Assembly (NCBI GenBank): GCA_021324255.1
Contig: JAJPJL010000063.1
Location: 1-64,000 of the forward strand
Length of the DNA: 64,000 nt
Reading direction: 5' to 3'
From: Bacillota bacterium
Lineage (GTDB): Bacteria > Sysuimicrobiota > Sysuimicrobiia > Sysuimicrobiales > Segetimicrobiaceae
Both the position numbers and the translations under genes were made by a program. This document shows positions 8,282 to 16,647 of this stretch, one piece after another (position 1 is the first letter of the stretch; every line of letters starts with the position of its first letter). The notes under the pieces are model-generated. The model saw only the letters and a program-made list of their open reading frames with translations, made no database searches and was not told the DNA's origin.

Positions 8282-8710
8282 TCAGTCGGTCTCCGCGGAC
8301 TCCTCGTCCTCGCTGATGGATTCCGGCTCGGGCTCACCGCTTGGGGTCTCGGTCTCGTCGCCGGCGCGGCTCGCTGAGCTACTCTCCGGTCGCCGGCCGT
8401 CGAGAAACCACACGCGGTTGCCCACCACCTCCGTGGTCTTGCGGCGCACGCCGTCCTGCGTCTCGAAGGTACGGGTTTGCAGCCGTCCTTCGACCGCCAC
8501 CAGGCGTCCCTTCGCGCAGTACTGTCCAACCTGCTCGGCGAGCTTGCGCCACGTGACGCAGTTGACAAAATCCGCTTCGCGCTCTCCCGCGGCGTTCCGG
8601 AAATCCCGCTCAACCGCCAGTGTGAACTGTGCCATCGGTTGCCCCGACGCGATGTAGCGAAGATCCGGATCTCGAGTCAGCCGCCCGATCAGTTGAATGC
8701 GATTCAGCAC
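8282..8710 (-). CDS. ssb: Single-stranded DNA-binding protein
   Basis: The 142-residue product has a standard OB-fold SSB N-terminus (LNRIQLIGRLTRDP, then FTLAVER and VEGRLQTR). GTG at 8710 gives the canonical N-terminus and has a G-rich ribosome site; an upstream ATG at 8740 would add ten residues. The C-terminal tail is acidic but ends in EESAETD, lacking the usual DDIPF tip that recruits partner proteins. It is not in an rpsF-ssb-rpsR operon, so it may be an accessory copy linked to the adjacent coupling-protein genes. Confidence 0.9.
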   Translation of the reverse strand: MLNRIQLIGRLTRDPDLRYIASGQPMAQFTLAVERDFRNAAGEREADFVNCVTWRKLAEQVGQYCAKGRLVAVEGRLQTRTFETQDGVRRKTTEVVGNRVWFLDGRRPESSSASRAGDETETPSGEPEPESISEDEESAETD

Positions 8711-8871
8711 GCAAGCCACCCCCCGGATGTTCGGCGTCATCCCGCGTACTACAGGTCCCGCGTCGCCCTGGTGCTTGCCGTCCGTTCCGCTCCCGGGCCG
8801 TCGCTCCAGCGTCCGTCCCCGAGACTGCCGCCGCGCCTCGGCCTGCGGCAGACCGCGTTCATTTGACAAGC

Positions 8872-8900
8872 ATTCTAGCATCTAAATATTTATATGTCAA
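8872..8900 (-). promoter_or_regulatory. Sigma70-type promoter upstream of ssb
   Basis: On the minus strand TTGACA (8900-8895), a 17-bp AT-rich spacer and TAGAAT (8877-8872) match the consensus. The predicted transcript has a leader of about 155 nt before the ssb GTG. A plus-strand TTGACA at 8863-8868 overlaps it, so promoters here may face both ways (toward the gene at 8998). This about 40-bp AT-rich patch stands out in a GC-rich window. Confidence 0.7.
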
Positions 8901-8997
8901 TCAGTCCAGATGTTCGAGCAGCGCACGCGATGTCGCCTCCTTCGCGCGGTATGGGCATAAGAACAGCACAGAGATGGTCGGGCGAGGGAGAGGACGT

Positions 8998-9474
8998 ATG
9001 AAATGGACCTCCGTTCTCACCACAGGTTGCGCCCTCATGTTGTCGCTGGCGTTGTCGGCTAACGCCCAATCCGTGTCCTCCCCTTGCCCGGTCTGGCCCG
9101 CGACCGGCCAGTACGCTATCGTCGTGTTCGTCAATAACGTCGAGCCCCGGGCCGTGACGCAGTTCTCCCATGCCTGGGGGTACCGGTCGATCTTCAACGC
9201 CGCGAAGCCCGTCTGCACGCTGGCGCCGAACACATACTGCGTGGCGTTGGTCGACACGACGGTGCCGCATGTGCTGTTTTACAGCATCGAATACTCGCCA
9301 CAGCCCGTGACGGGCGACACGCGCCGTGACGTGCATCTGCAGGCGGGACATCTGTATAAGGCGGTGCCGTGGGGCGATATGCTCAGCGACCGAGGACGGT
9401 ATCGGGGCCCGCAGCAAATTGCGAGCTTCGGATATCCTGCCGGCGTCGACCCCTGCCACGCGCCGACCTTTTGA
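8998..9474 (+). CDS. Secreted protein of unknown function
   Basis: The 158-residue product has a clear signal peptide (MKWTSVLTTGCALMLSLAL, cleavage near ANA-QS). The mature part has four cysteines in two near pairs (SPC/PVC and YC/PC), is rich in predicted beta strands and lacks any motif I recognise. ATG 8998 is chosen because it has the Shine-Dalgarno GGGAGAGG and starts the signal sequence. It is divergent from ssb and shares the AT-rich promoter patch. The stop codon lies inside a 71-bp tandem repeat. Confidence 0.65.
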   Translation: MKWTSVLTTGCALMLSLALSANAQSVSSPCPVWPATGQYAIVVFVNNVEPRAVTQFSHAWGYRSIFNAAKPVCTLAPNTYCVALVDTTVPHVLFYSIEYSPQPVTGDTRRDVHLQAGHLYKAVPWGDMLSDRGRYRGPQQIASFGYPAGVDPCHAPTF

Positions 9475-9605
9475 CCGCGAGCCCCGTCGCGGATCGCGCC
9501 GCCTGAGGGCAACATTGCCGGGCACCGCCACGCGCTGAGCTTCTGAGCACCCGCCCGTTGCGGATCGCGCCGCCTGGGAGCGACACAGCGGCGCACCGCC
9601 GCGCG
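9458..9605. repeat. 71-bp imperfect tandem repeat across a stop codon
   Basis: A unit starting at 9458 (CACGCGCCGACC) recurs at about 9529 (CACGCGCTGAGC); the later parts 9484-9505 and 9555-9576 match with one change (CCGT[C/T]GCGGATCGCGCCGCCTG), and CACCGCC[A/G]CGCG recurs with the same 71-base offset. The first copy holds the last codons and TGA of the secreted-protein gene. After it, 9606-9854 shows no gene. Confidence 0.65.
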
Positions 9606-9854
9606 CGTCCGCCTGTTGACACCCTGCCCTGACCGGACGCGCTGATCTCAGCGCGCGACGCCGGGATCGCGCGGTCAGGAGGGCGCAGCCGCGGGCGCAC
9701 CACCGTCAACGCGCCCGCCCGCCGTCGCCGATCGTATCTTGCTAAGAGGGGTGACCGCATCCGCGCGGAACTCCCTCACGGCACCCGGCCCCCCGCGTCA
9801 CGATGCGAGCGCGCGGGCCGGGCGCCGACGTCGTCGACGATAGGTGGGCGTGCG

Positions 9855-11255
9855 ATGAACACTGCCGCGGCGGATGCGTACCTGCGCAAAGCGCGCGACC
9901 GGCATCTGGAGGAGCTCACGGCCTTTCTCCGCATTGCGAGCGTCAGCGCCTTGCCCGCGCACAAGGACGCGGTGGCTCAGGCGGCCGCCTGGCTGGCGGA
10001 GCGCCTTCGGACGGCGGGCACCCCGGAGGTCCGCGTGCTCCCAACGGCGGGTCACCCGATCGTCTACGGCCGCTGGCACGTGCGCGACGGACTCCCGACG
10101 ATCCTCATCTACGGGCACTACGATGTGCAACCCGTGGACCCGGTGGCCCTGTGGGAGTCGCCGCCGTTCGAGCCGACGGTGCGCGACGGCGCCTTGTTTG
10201 CGCGCGGCGCCACCGATGACAAGGGGAGCCTCTACACCCCGATCGCCGCGCTCGACGCCGTGCGCGAGACGGCGGGCGCCCCTCCGCTCAATCTCAAGTT
10301 CCTGTTCGAAGGCGAGGAAGAGATTGGCAGCCCAAGCCTCGGGCCGTTCATCCGGGAACACCGCGCGCTGCTCGAGGCGGACCTGGCGGTGAGCGCCGAC
10401 GGATCGATGCTCGACGCCGCCACACCGTCCCTGACGATCGGCAATCGCGGGCTCTCCGCCGTGCAGATCGATGCGCGCGGCGCCAGGACAGACCTGCACT
10501 CCGGCGTCTACGGCGGGGCCGTGCCGAACCCGATCCACGCGCTCGCGGCCCTGCTGGCCGGGATGCATGACGCGCAGGGACGGGTGACCGTCGAAGGATT
10601 CTACGACGAGGTCCGCCCGCTATCGGACGCGGACCGGAGGGAGATTGCGCGCGTGCCGTTCGACGACGCGTCGTACCGCGCGCAACTCGGCGTCACGAGC
10701 CTCACCGGCGAGCCGGAGTACACGCCGGCGGAGCGGGTGACCGTCCGTCCGACGCTCGAGATCAACGGCATCTGGGGCGGATTTCAAGGCGAGGGCATCA
10801 AGACCGTCCTGCCGGCCGAGGCGCATGCCAAGATCACATGCCGCCTCGTGCCGGACCAGGACCCCGACCGAATCGCGGGCGCGATCGAGGCGCACGTGCG
10901 CCGCCACGGGCCTGCCGGGGTCAGCTTCACCGTCTCGCGCTTTCCCGGCAAAGCGCGCGCCTACCTGATGCCGTCCAACCACCCCGGCCTCGCCGCGGCC
11001 GCGCGCGCGCTCAAGGACGTGTACGGCAAGGACCCGGTGCGCGTGCGTATCGGCGGTACCCTGCCTGTCTCCGATCTCCTCCGCGACGGGCTCGGCATGT
11101 GGCTGTTGTTCTTCGCCTTCGGGGAACCGGACAATCGCATGCACGCCCCGAACGAATTCTTCCGCCTCGCGAGCTTCGAGCGCGGCACGCGGGCCTATGT
11201 GAGGCTGTTCGACGCGCTGAGCCGGCTCACGCCGGAGGCGCTCCGCGCGTCCTGA
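9855..11255 (+). CDS. M20-family metallopeptidase (dipeptidase)
   Basis: The 466-residue protein has the M20 layout: metal ligand in YGHYDVQPVDP, the bridging Asp region RGATDDKG, the catalytic EGEEEIGS, the dimerisation insert (TDLHSGVYGG) and the C-terminal HAPNEFF ligand. Length and motifs fit the M20 dipeptidase/ArgE-DapE group, in particular the CPG2/PepV-like branch annotated as dipeptidase. It is cytoplasmic, with no signal peptide. It is transcribed alone on the plus strand and converges on the S9 peptidase gene. Confidence 0.92.
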   Translation: MNTAAADAYLRKARDRHLEELTAFLRIASVSALPAHKDAVAQAAAWLAERLRTAGTPEVRVLPTAGHPIVYGRWHVRDGLPTILIYGHYDVQPVDPVALWESPPFEPTVRDGALFARGATDDKGSLYTPIAALDAVRETAGAPPLNLKFLFEGEEEIGSPSLGPFIREHRALLEADLAVSADGSMLDAATPSLTIGNRGLSAVQIDARGARTDLHSGVYGGAVPNPIHALAALLAGMHDAQGRVTVEGFYDEVRPLSDADRREIARVPFDDASYRAQLGVTSLTGEPEYTPAERVTVRPTLEINGIWGGFQGEGIKTVLPAEAHAKITCRLVPDQDPDRIAGAIEAHVRRHGPAGVSFTVSRFPGKARAYLMPSNHPGLAAAARALKDVYGKDPVRVRIGGTLPVSDLLRDGLGMWLLFFAFGEPDNRMHAPNEFFRLASFERGTRAYVRLFDALSRLTPEALRAS

Positions 11256-11260
11256 GGGGA

Positions 11261-11300
11261 GACGCCGGCCGGGCCCCAGGCCCGGCGGCCCGGTGGCGTC
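11261..11300. terminator. GC-rich inverted repeat between convergent genes
   Basis: CCGGGCC (11269-11275) and GGCCCGG (11279-11285) form a 7-bp hairpin with a 3-base loop, with an outer GACGCC/GGCGTC pair. There is no T-tract, so if it ends transcription from either converging gene it is not a classic intrinsic terminator. Confidence 0.3.
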
Positions 11301-11331
11301 CCGCCGGGCCGCGGCGCGCCGCGGTGCGCCG

Positions 11332-13338
11332 TCAGTCGGGCGCGAGGTATTTTTCGAACCAGACGAGGATGTGGCGCAATTGCGCCAGCCGGTGCCGCGG
11401 TTGGCCCGAGGACGACATCCCGTGGCTCTCCCCTGGAAACCGCACGAACAGCACGGGCGTCCCCTGCTTGTGCAATGCGACAAACAACTGCTCCGACTGC
11501 GCCACGGGGCATCGCAGATCGTCCTCGCCGTGGAGGATCAGCATCGGCGTGCGCATCTCGCGCACGTATGTGATCGGTGATCGCTCCCGATAAAACTCCG
11601 GCGCCTCCCACGGCGCGCCCGGAAACTCCCATTGCCCGTTGTGGTAGCCGATGTCGGACGTTCCCCACTGCGCGGCCCGGTCGCAGGTGGTCCGCATGCT
11701 CACGGCGGCGCGAAACCGCTGCGTGTGGCCGACGATCCAATTGGTCATGTAGCCGCCGTAGCTGCCGCCCGCCACGCCGAGCCGTCGCGGATCGATCCAG
11801 GAGTAATGTGCGAGGGCATGATCGACCACGCGCATGAGGTCCTCGTAATCCTTCCCGCCCCAGTCGTGGTGGGTCGCGGCCGCGAACGCCTCGCTGTAGC
11901 CGCGGCTGCCCCGGGGATTCGCGTAGATGACCGCGTAGCCGGCCGCGCACAGGAGCTGGAACTGGTACATGAACGCGCACCCGTACGCGGCGTGGGGCCC
12001 GCCGTGGATCTCCAGCACCGCCGGGATCCGCCGGCTCCCCGCCGGCCGCATCACCCACGCTTCGATCGGCCACCCATCCGCGCCCCTGCACTGGAAGCGC
12101 TCCGGCCTGGCCAGCGCGACGCCGTCGAGCAACGGGCCGTTCCATCGTGTCAGCCGGCGCGGCGGGCCGGGGGCCGAGCCGCCCGCGTCGATCACCGCGA
12201 CCTCTCCCGGGGTCACGGGATCACACACGATGCAGGCGAGACGCCGCCCGGTCCCGTCCAGCGAGCATCCGACCAGCTCGTGGTCGCCGCGCGTCTCGAG
12301 GCGTACGGCGCCATCCGGCGCCACGGATGCGATCTGGGTGGTGCCGCCCTCCGCCACCATGGTGTAGATCCGCGTGCCCTCCGGCGACCACGTGAGCCCG
12401 CCGGCCGTGGGGCCGCCCCGTACGTCGGAGCCCAGATGATGCCCGACGCTCCGGTCGTACTCCCGTGTCAGGCACACGGGGTCGCCGCCCGTGGCCGGGA
12501 CCACCCAGACCCGGGCGTGGCTGGCGCCCCGGCAGGGGTTGTCGTGCCCCACGTACGCGATGCGCGTCCCGTCGGGCGACCACGCCGGCGATTCGGCCGG
12601 GCCGGCCGTCCGGGTGAGCCGTCGCGGCGGCGCCTCCGCGTTCACCGGCACGATCCACACGTCGCTGGCGTTGCCGAGATCGGCATCCGCATCGGCATTG
12701 CCCGTGTACGCGATCCGCGTGCCATCGGGAGACCACGCGGGGCCGGTATGGTCGTAGTCGCCGTGGGTCACCTGACGGATGTCCCCGGTCCCGAGATCGA
12801 CGATAAACACCTGCTTCCAGCGGCCGTCCCAGAAGCCTTCCCCGTCCGCCTTGTACCGCAGCCGCGTAAACACCCGCACGTCGCTCGGCTCGTCGGGCGC
12901 CGCCGGCTCCGGCTTGCCGATGAACGCGAGCGACCGGCCGTCGGGCGCCCACGCGAGCTCAGACGGCGACAGCGCGCCCGAGGTGACCTGCCGCGCTTCG
13001 CCGCCGTCCGGGGCGATGATCCACACCTGCTTGGCGCCGCCGCGGTCGGAGAGAAACGCGATCTCGCGGCCGTCGGGGGACCAGCGCGGCGTCGTGTCCC
13101 GCGCGGCCGCCGCCGTGAGTGGCCACGGATCGCCGCCAGTCACCGGCACGATCCACAGATGGCTGCGGTACGCGTTGGCCGCAACATCCACCTCGGTCAA
13201 CACGCACACGACGCGCGAACCATCGGGGGACAGCTGCGGATCATTGGCGATCCGCAACGCGAGCAGGTCGTCTACGGTGATGGCCCGGCCCGCGGATGGC
13301 GTGGCGGCAAGCGGCCCCGGCCGATGACCCTCCGGCAT
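11332..13338 (-). CDS. S9-family acylaminoacyl/prolyl oligopeptidase
   Basis: The 668-residue protein has an N-terminal beta-propeller made of repeated WSPDG(T/R)xIAY/F blades (about eight copies) and a C-terminal alpha/beta-hydrolase domain with the nucleophile motif GGSYGGY, HGEDDLRCP carrying the Asp, and the catalytic His of ESHGMS. This is the S9C acylaminoacyl peptidase-like group, which cleaves short peptides. There is no signal peptide. ATG 13338 overlaps the stop of the upstream enolase-superfamily gene by one base (TGATG), so the two are coupled. Confidence 0.92.
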   Translation of the reverse strand: MPEGHRPGPLAATPSAGRAITVDDLLALRIANDPQLSPDGSRVVCVLTEVDVAANAYRSHLWIVPVTGGDPWPLTAAAARDTTPRWSPDGREIAFLSDRGGAKQVWIIAPDGGEARQVTSGALSPSELAWAPDGRSLAFIGKPEPAAPDEPSDVRVFTRLRYKADGEGFWDGRWKQVFIVDLGTGDIRQVTHGDYDHTGPAWSPDGTRIAYTGNADADADLGNASDVWIVPVNAEAPPRRLTRTAGPAESPAWSPDGTRIAYVGHDNPCRGASHARVWVVPATGGDPVCLTREYDRSVGHHLGSDVRGGPTAGGLTWSPEGTRIYTMVAEGGTTQIASVAPDGAVRLETRGDHELVGCSLDGTGRRLACIVCDPVTPGEVAVIDAGGSAPGPPRRLTRWNGPLLDGVALARPERFQCRGADGWPIEAWVMRPAGSRRIPAVLEIHGGPHAAYGCAFMYQFQLLCAAGYAVIYANPRGSRGYSEAFAAATHHDWGGKDYEDLMRVVDHALAHYSWIDPRRLGVAGGSYGGYMTNWIVGHTQRFRAAVSMRTTCDRAAQWGTSDIGYHNGQWEFPGAPWEAPEFYRERSPITYVREMRTPMLILHGEDDLRCPVAQSEQLFVALHKQGTPVLFVRFPGESHGMSSSGQPRHRLAQLRHILVWFEKYLAPD

Positions 13339-14504
13339 CAGACCCACCAGCGGTACCGCGACGGGTGGGTAAACGTGGTCATGTACGGTCCGTCGCGCCG
13401 GCACCGGGCCGCCCCGCGCTCGAGGGCCTCGGGATCGATCTCCACGCCGAGGCCGGGACCGGTGGGAACCGCGATCGCGCCGTCGCGGATCGGCAGCGGA
13501 CCGCCCTCGATGACATCGTCCGCGTGAAACCAGTGCGTCACGTCGATCGGGTAGCTCAGGTGCGCGGTGGCGGCGGCCAGGTGCAGCCGCGCCGCGGTCG
13601 CAATCCCCAGCTCGTGCGAGCTGTGCAAGCCAAACCCCACGTTCATCCCCTCGCACAGCGCGGCGAGCTTGCGTGTCGGCCAGATCCCGCCCCAGATGCG
13701 GTGGTCGCCAAGGATGACGTCCACCGCCCGGGCCCGAAACGCGACGGGGACCTCGTCGAAGTTGCGGACGCACATATTCGTCGCGAGCGGAATCGGAACG
13801 GCGGCGCGAACGCGTTGCATGCCCTCGATGCCCCAGGTTGGGTCCTCCATCCACTCCAGGTCGAGATCGAGCGCGCGCTGCCCGAACCGAATGCTCTCTT
13901 CGGGCGACCACACGCCGTTGGGGTCCACGCGCAACGCGAGCCCGTCTCCAAACTGGCGGCGCAGCGCCCGGAGCGCGCCGAGCTCGGTGCCCGGCCGGTA
14001 GACGCCGGCCTTGACCTTCACGGCCCCAAACCCCCACCGCGCGATCGCCGCTTCGGCCGCCGCCACGGTCGCCGAGGCGAAGTCGGCCTCCGCGCCCTCG
14101 TCGGTAAACAGCGGGGCGCACACCGGCACGGCGGCCCGGTACCGGCCGCCGAGCAGATCACACACGGGACGCCCCACCGCCTTGCCCATGATGTCCCACA
14201 CCGCCATCTCCACGGCCGACATGGCCGTCGGGGTCGGCCCGTACAGCCCGCGGTGCGGTCCCGGCAGACGCTCGACCAGCGCCTCGATCCGGAACGGGTC
14301 GTGTCCGCGCACCGCCTCGTACGCGCGCAGGATCTCCTCGTGCGTCTCCGCGCCGCCCGGGGCCTCGCCGAGGCCGACGATCCCCTCGTCCGTGCCGAGC
14401 CGGACGATGCACTTCGTCGTCCCGCTGGCTTTGGATGTCGCCGATGACATGGTGTGTGTGTATGTAATATTGATGAGGTCGACCTTGAGATCCGTGATCT
14501 TCAC
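13338..14504 (-). CDS. Mandelate racemase/muconate lactonizing (enolase superfamily) enzyme
   Basis: The 388-residue protein has the capping domain (MSAVEMAVWDIMGK) and barrel of the enolase superfamily: KVKAGV (KxK-type base), LRVDPNGVW and EWMEDP as metal ligands, and GLHSSHELGI near the end. The family includes glucarate and galactarate dehydratases and related sugar-acid enzymes; the substrate is not clear. GTG 14504 is preferred for its strong Shine-Dalgarno GGGAGG; the frame is open upstream to 14549. It shares an operon with the S9 peptidase, and the sugar importer and Gfo/Idh oxidoreductase lie a few kilobases away. Confidence 0.85.
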   Translation of the reverse strand: MKITDLKVDLINITYTHTMSSATSKASGTTKCIVRLGTDEGIVGLGEAPGGAETHEEILRAYEAVRGHDPFRIEALVERLPGPHRGLYGPTPTAMSAVEMAVWDIMGKAVGRPVCDLLGGRYRAAVPVCAPLFTDEGAEADFASATVAAAEAAIARWGFGAVKVKAGVYRPGTELGALRALRRQFGDGLALRVDPNGVWSPEESIRFGQRALDLDLEWMEDPTWGIEGMQRVRAAVPIPLATNMCVRNFDEVPVAFRARAVDVILGDHRIWGGIWPTRKLAALCEGMNVGFGLHSSHELGIATAARLHLAAATAHLSYPIDVTHWFHADDVIEGGPLPIRDGAIAVPTGPGLGVEIDPEALERGAARCRRDGPYMTTFTHPSRYRWWV

Positions 14505-14663
14505 ACGACGCCTCCCAGAAGGTCTCCGCCGCGAAGGCCGCGGGACCACGTGTGGCTTCTCTACGAGTCGCGCGGATTCCTGAGGCGCGCCCCTCAGGCG
14601 GGCCGCGGCCTCGTCCAGGACTTCGCGCGCGCGGCCGCCAACCTACCACCCGGGAGAGAGGGT

Positions 14664-15359
14664 ATGCGTAACGCCATGAGCGCGCTCGCCGCCGCCGCCG
14701 TCCTGCTGGTGGCGGCGCCGCCAGCGATGTCTGCGGACAGCGACGAATTTATGCGGCCGGACCGGTGGCCGACGATGGCGTGGCAGTTCCAGGACGGCTA
14801 TGCGATGGGCGTCTGGGACACCGTGCAAGACCTTGCCGACTTTCCCCCGGACGTCCGGGCCTATATCCCGCTGCTGCTCCGGCAGGCTCACGCGTGCCTG
14901 CGCGGGATGACGGACATCCCCGACGTCAGCGTGTTTGCCTCGCGCGCCATCGCGCGGATCACCGACCCCAGGCAAAACGTGATCTCGTCCATCGTGTCGG
15001 GCCTCGCGGCCTGCGCGGTGGTCCCACCATCGTCCGCGGGTACGGTCGACGCCGCCGGGGGGACGTTCATGTGGAAAGAACGCTGGGACAACGACCCGTC
15101 GTACTTCGCCCGCCGGGACCTCCACGAGGGCTACGCGGCCGGTGTCGCCGACGTGCTCAGGCACCTCGACAACTCCGGGAAGCCGCCGTCGGCGGTCGTG
15201 CAGGACATCGTCGACGCCGGCCGGTGCCGCACGGTCGCAACGATCGACGATCTCGTCGACCTAGTCGGCCCGGCCATCGCGGCGCACGAAGGCGATCCGT
15301 CGGTCTCGATGTCCGGGGTCATCTTCGACGCGATCGCGGCGTGCGGCCGCATCCGCTGA
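14664..15359 (+). CDS. Secreted protein with two Rap1a-like repeats
   Basis: The 231-residue product has a signal peptide (AAAAVLLVAAPPAMSA) and two repeats of about 77 residues. Both contain a DGYAMGV or EGYAAGV start, a following Asp, a cysteine about 30-35 residues on, a helix ending in an Ala-Ile pair, a DP dipeptide and a closing AAC. The pattern resembles Rap1a/Tai (type VI immunity-like) domains, although I cannot confirm that. ATG 14664 has the Shine-Dalgarno GGGAGAGAGG. It is alone on its strand between two minus-strand operons. No type VI genes are visible. Confidence 0.65.
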   Translation: MRNAMSALAAAAVLLVAAPPAMSADSDEFMRPDRWPTMAWQFQDGYAMGVWDTVQDLADFPPDVRAYIPLLLRQAHACLRGMTDIPDVSVFASRAIARITDPRQNVISSIVSGLAACAVVPPSSAGTVDAAGGTFMWKERWDNDPSYFARRDLHEGYAAGVADVLRHLDNSGKPPSAVVQDIVDAGRCRTVATIDDLVDLVGPAIAAHEGDPSVSMSGVIFDAIAACGRIR

Positions 15360-15440
15360 GCCGCCGCGTCTTCCGGCGCTGCGCCCGGGCCTGACCCGCG
15401 GTCCCGCCGCTCGCCGCGACGACGCGGGACACGCGCGCGG

Positions 15441-16478
15441 TCACGCGCGGTCGGGCGCGAGGCCGAGACGCAACTCCACCCCCTGAGCCGCGGAGGCGAC
15501 GATCGCGGCCTGGACTTCGACGACGTGGAGCGTGTTTGCCGCGGACGTCGGCGCCGCGTGATCGTCCGCGCCCACCGCGCTCAGAAAGGCGCGCGCGGAC
15601 TCGACGAATGCGCCGGCGAGCCGGCCGCCGACCTCGTCGGCGGTGCGCGGCCCGCCGAACGTCACCCGCTCGCTGTGCCGCGACGTAAACACGGCCATCT
15701 CGCGGCGGTTCCCGTCGAGAAAGACCGCTCCCTCGCTTCCGAGCAGCTCGAACCGGCTGTCCGCCGCCGACGGAAAAGTCTCCGGCAGGATCCACGAGGA
15801 GTGCAGGCCGACGCGCACGCCGCCGTCCAGCGTCAGCAGCGCGTTGTAACCGTCGACCGTGTCCCCGCGGGAGAGCGCGCCGCGGCGCGCCGTGGCGTAC
15901 ACGGTCCGAACCCGGCGGCCGGTCCACGACAGGATCAGATCGATGTCATGGCTCGACATGAAATGGATCGGCGTGGTGCGGTCCGCCCACGCGGCAATCA
16001 TCCGCTCGGGCACCCACGCCGCGTCCCACCGGTGCGACTCGATGAACGCGATCTCTCCGAGCCGGCCCGATGTGACGAGGTCCTCGATCCGCCGCGACTC
16101 CGGCAACCAGCGTTGGCTGTAGTTCACCATCAGGATCCGCCGGCGTTCCGCCGCCCGATCGACCATGGCCCGCGCCTCGGCCGGATCGAGGGCCAGCGGC
16201 TTCTCGACGAACACGTGCGCGCCGCCGTCGAGACAGGCCATGACCGGGTCGTGGTGGACGTGATCCGGCGTGGCGACGGCCACGGCATCGACGCCGGCCC
16301 GCAGCATCTCGCCCGGCGACGCAAACGCGCGCGCGCCGTGGCGGGACGCCACCGCCGCCGCGCGCGCGTGATCAACATCGTAGACGCCGGCCAGACGGCA
16401 GCCGGCGAGTTCGGCGTAAACCCGGGCGTGACGCGCCCCCAGCAGCCCCGCCCCGATCACTCCCACGTTCAACACCAT
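15441..16478 (-). CDS. Gfo/Idh/MocA-family oxidoreductase
   Basis: The 345-residue protein has an N-terminal NAD(P) Rossmann motif (GVIGAGLLG), the family signature EKPLAL, and a C-terminal alpha/beta domain. Members oxidise or reduce sugars, inositols and related compounds. ATG 16478 follows the Shine-Dalgarno GGGGAGGG. It is the last gene of the importer operon (substrate-binding protein, two permeases, oxidoreductase), which suggests that it acts on the imported sugar. The substrate is unknown. Confidence 0.9.
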   Translation of the reverse strand: MVLNVGVIGAGLLGARHARVYAELAGCRLAGVYDVDHARAAAVASRHGARAFASPGEMLRAGVDAVAVATPDHVHHDPVMACLDGGAHVFVEKPLALDPAEARAMVDRAAERRRILMVNYSQRWLPESRRIEDLVTSGRLGEIAFIESHRWDAAWVPERMIAAWADRTTPIHFMSSHDIDLILSWTGRRVRTVYATARRGALSRGDTVDGYNALLTLDGGVRVGLHSSWILPETFPSAADSRFELLGSEGAVFLDGNRREMAVFTSRHSERVTFGGPRTADEVGGRLAGAFVESARAFLSAVGADDHAAPTSAANTLHVVEVQAAIVASAAQGVELRLGLAPDRA

Positions 16479-16647
16479 GACCCTCCCCGATATCGGCGCG
16501 TGCCGGGTCCGGCGACCGTCATGCCGCGGTCGTGCCCCGCGTCCCTTCCGCGGGCGCGCGCTCGAGCGCGGCGGCGAGTGCCGCGGCGCGGGCACCGTCG
16601 GCCCGGGGAACGGGCGATGCCCCACCCGACCGCCGCGACGCGAACCG

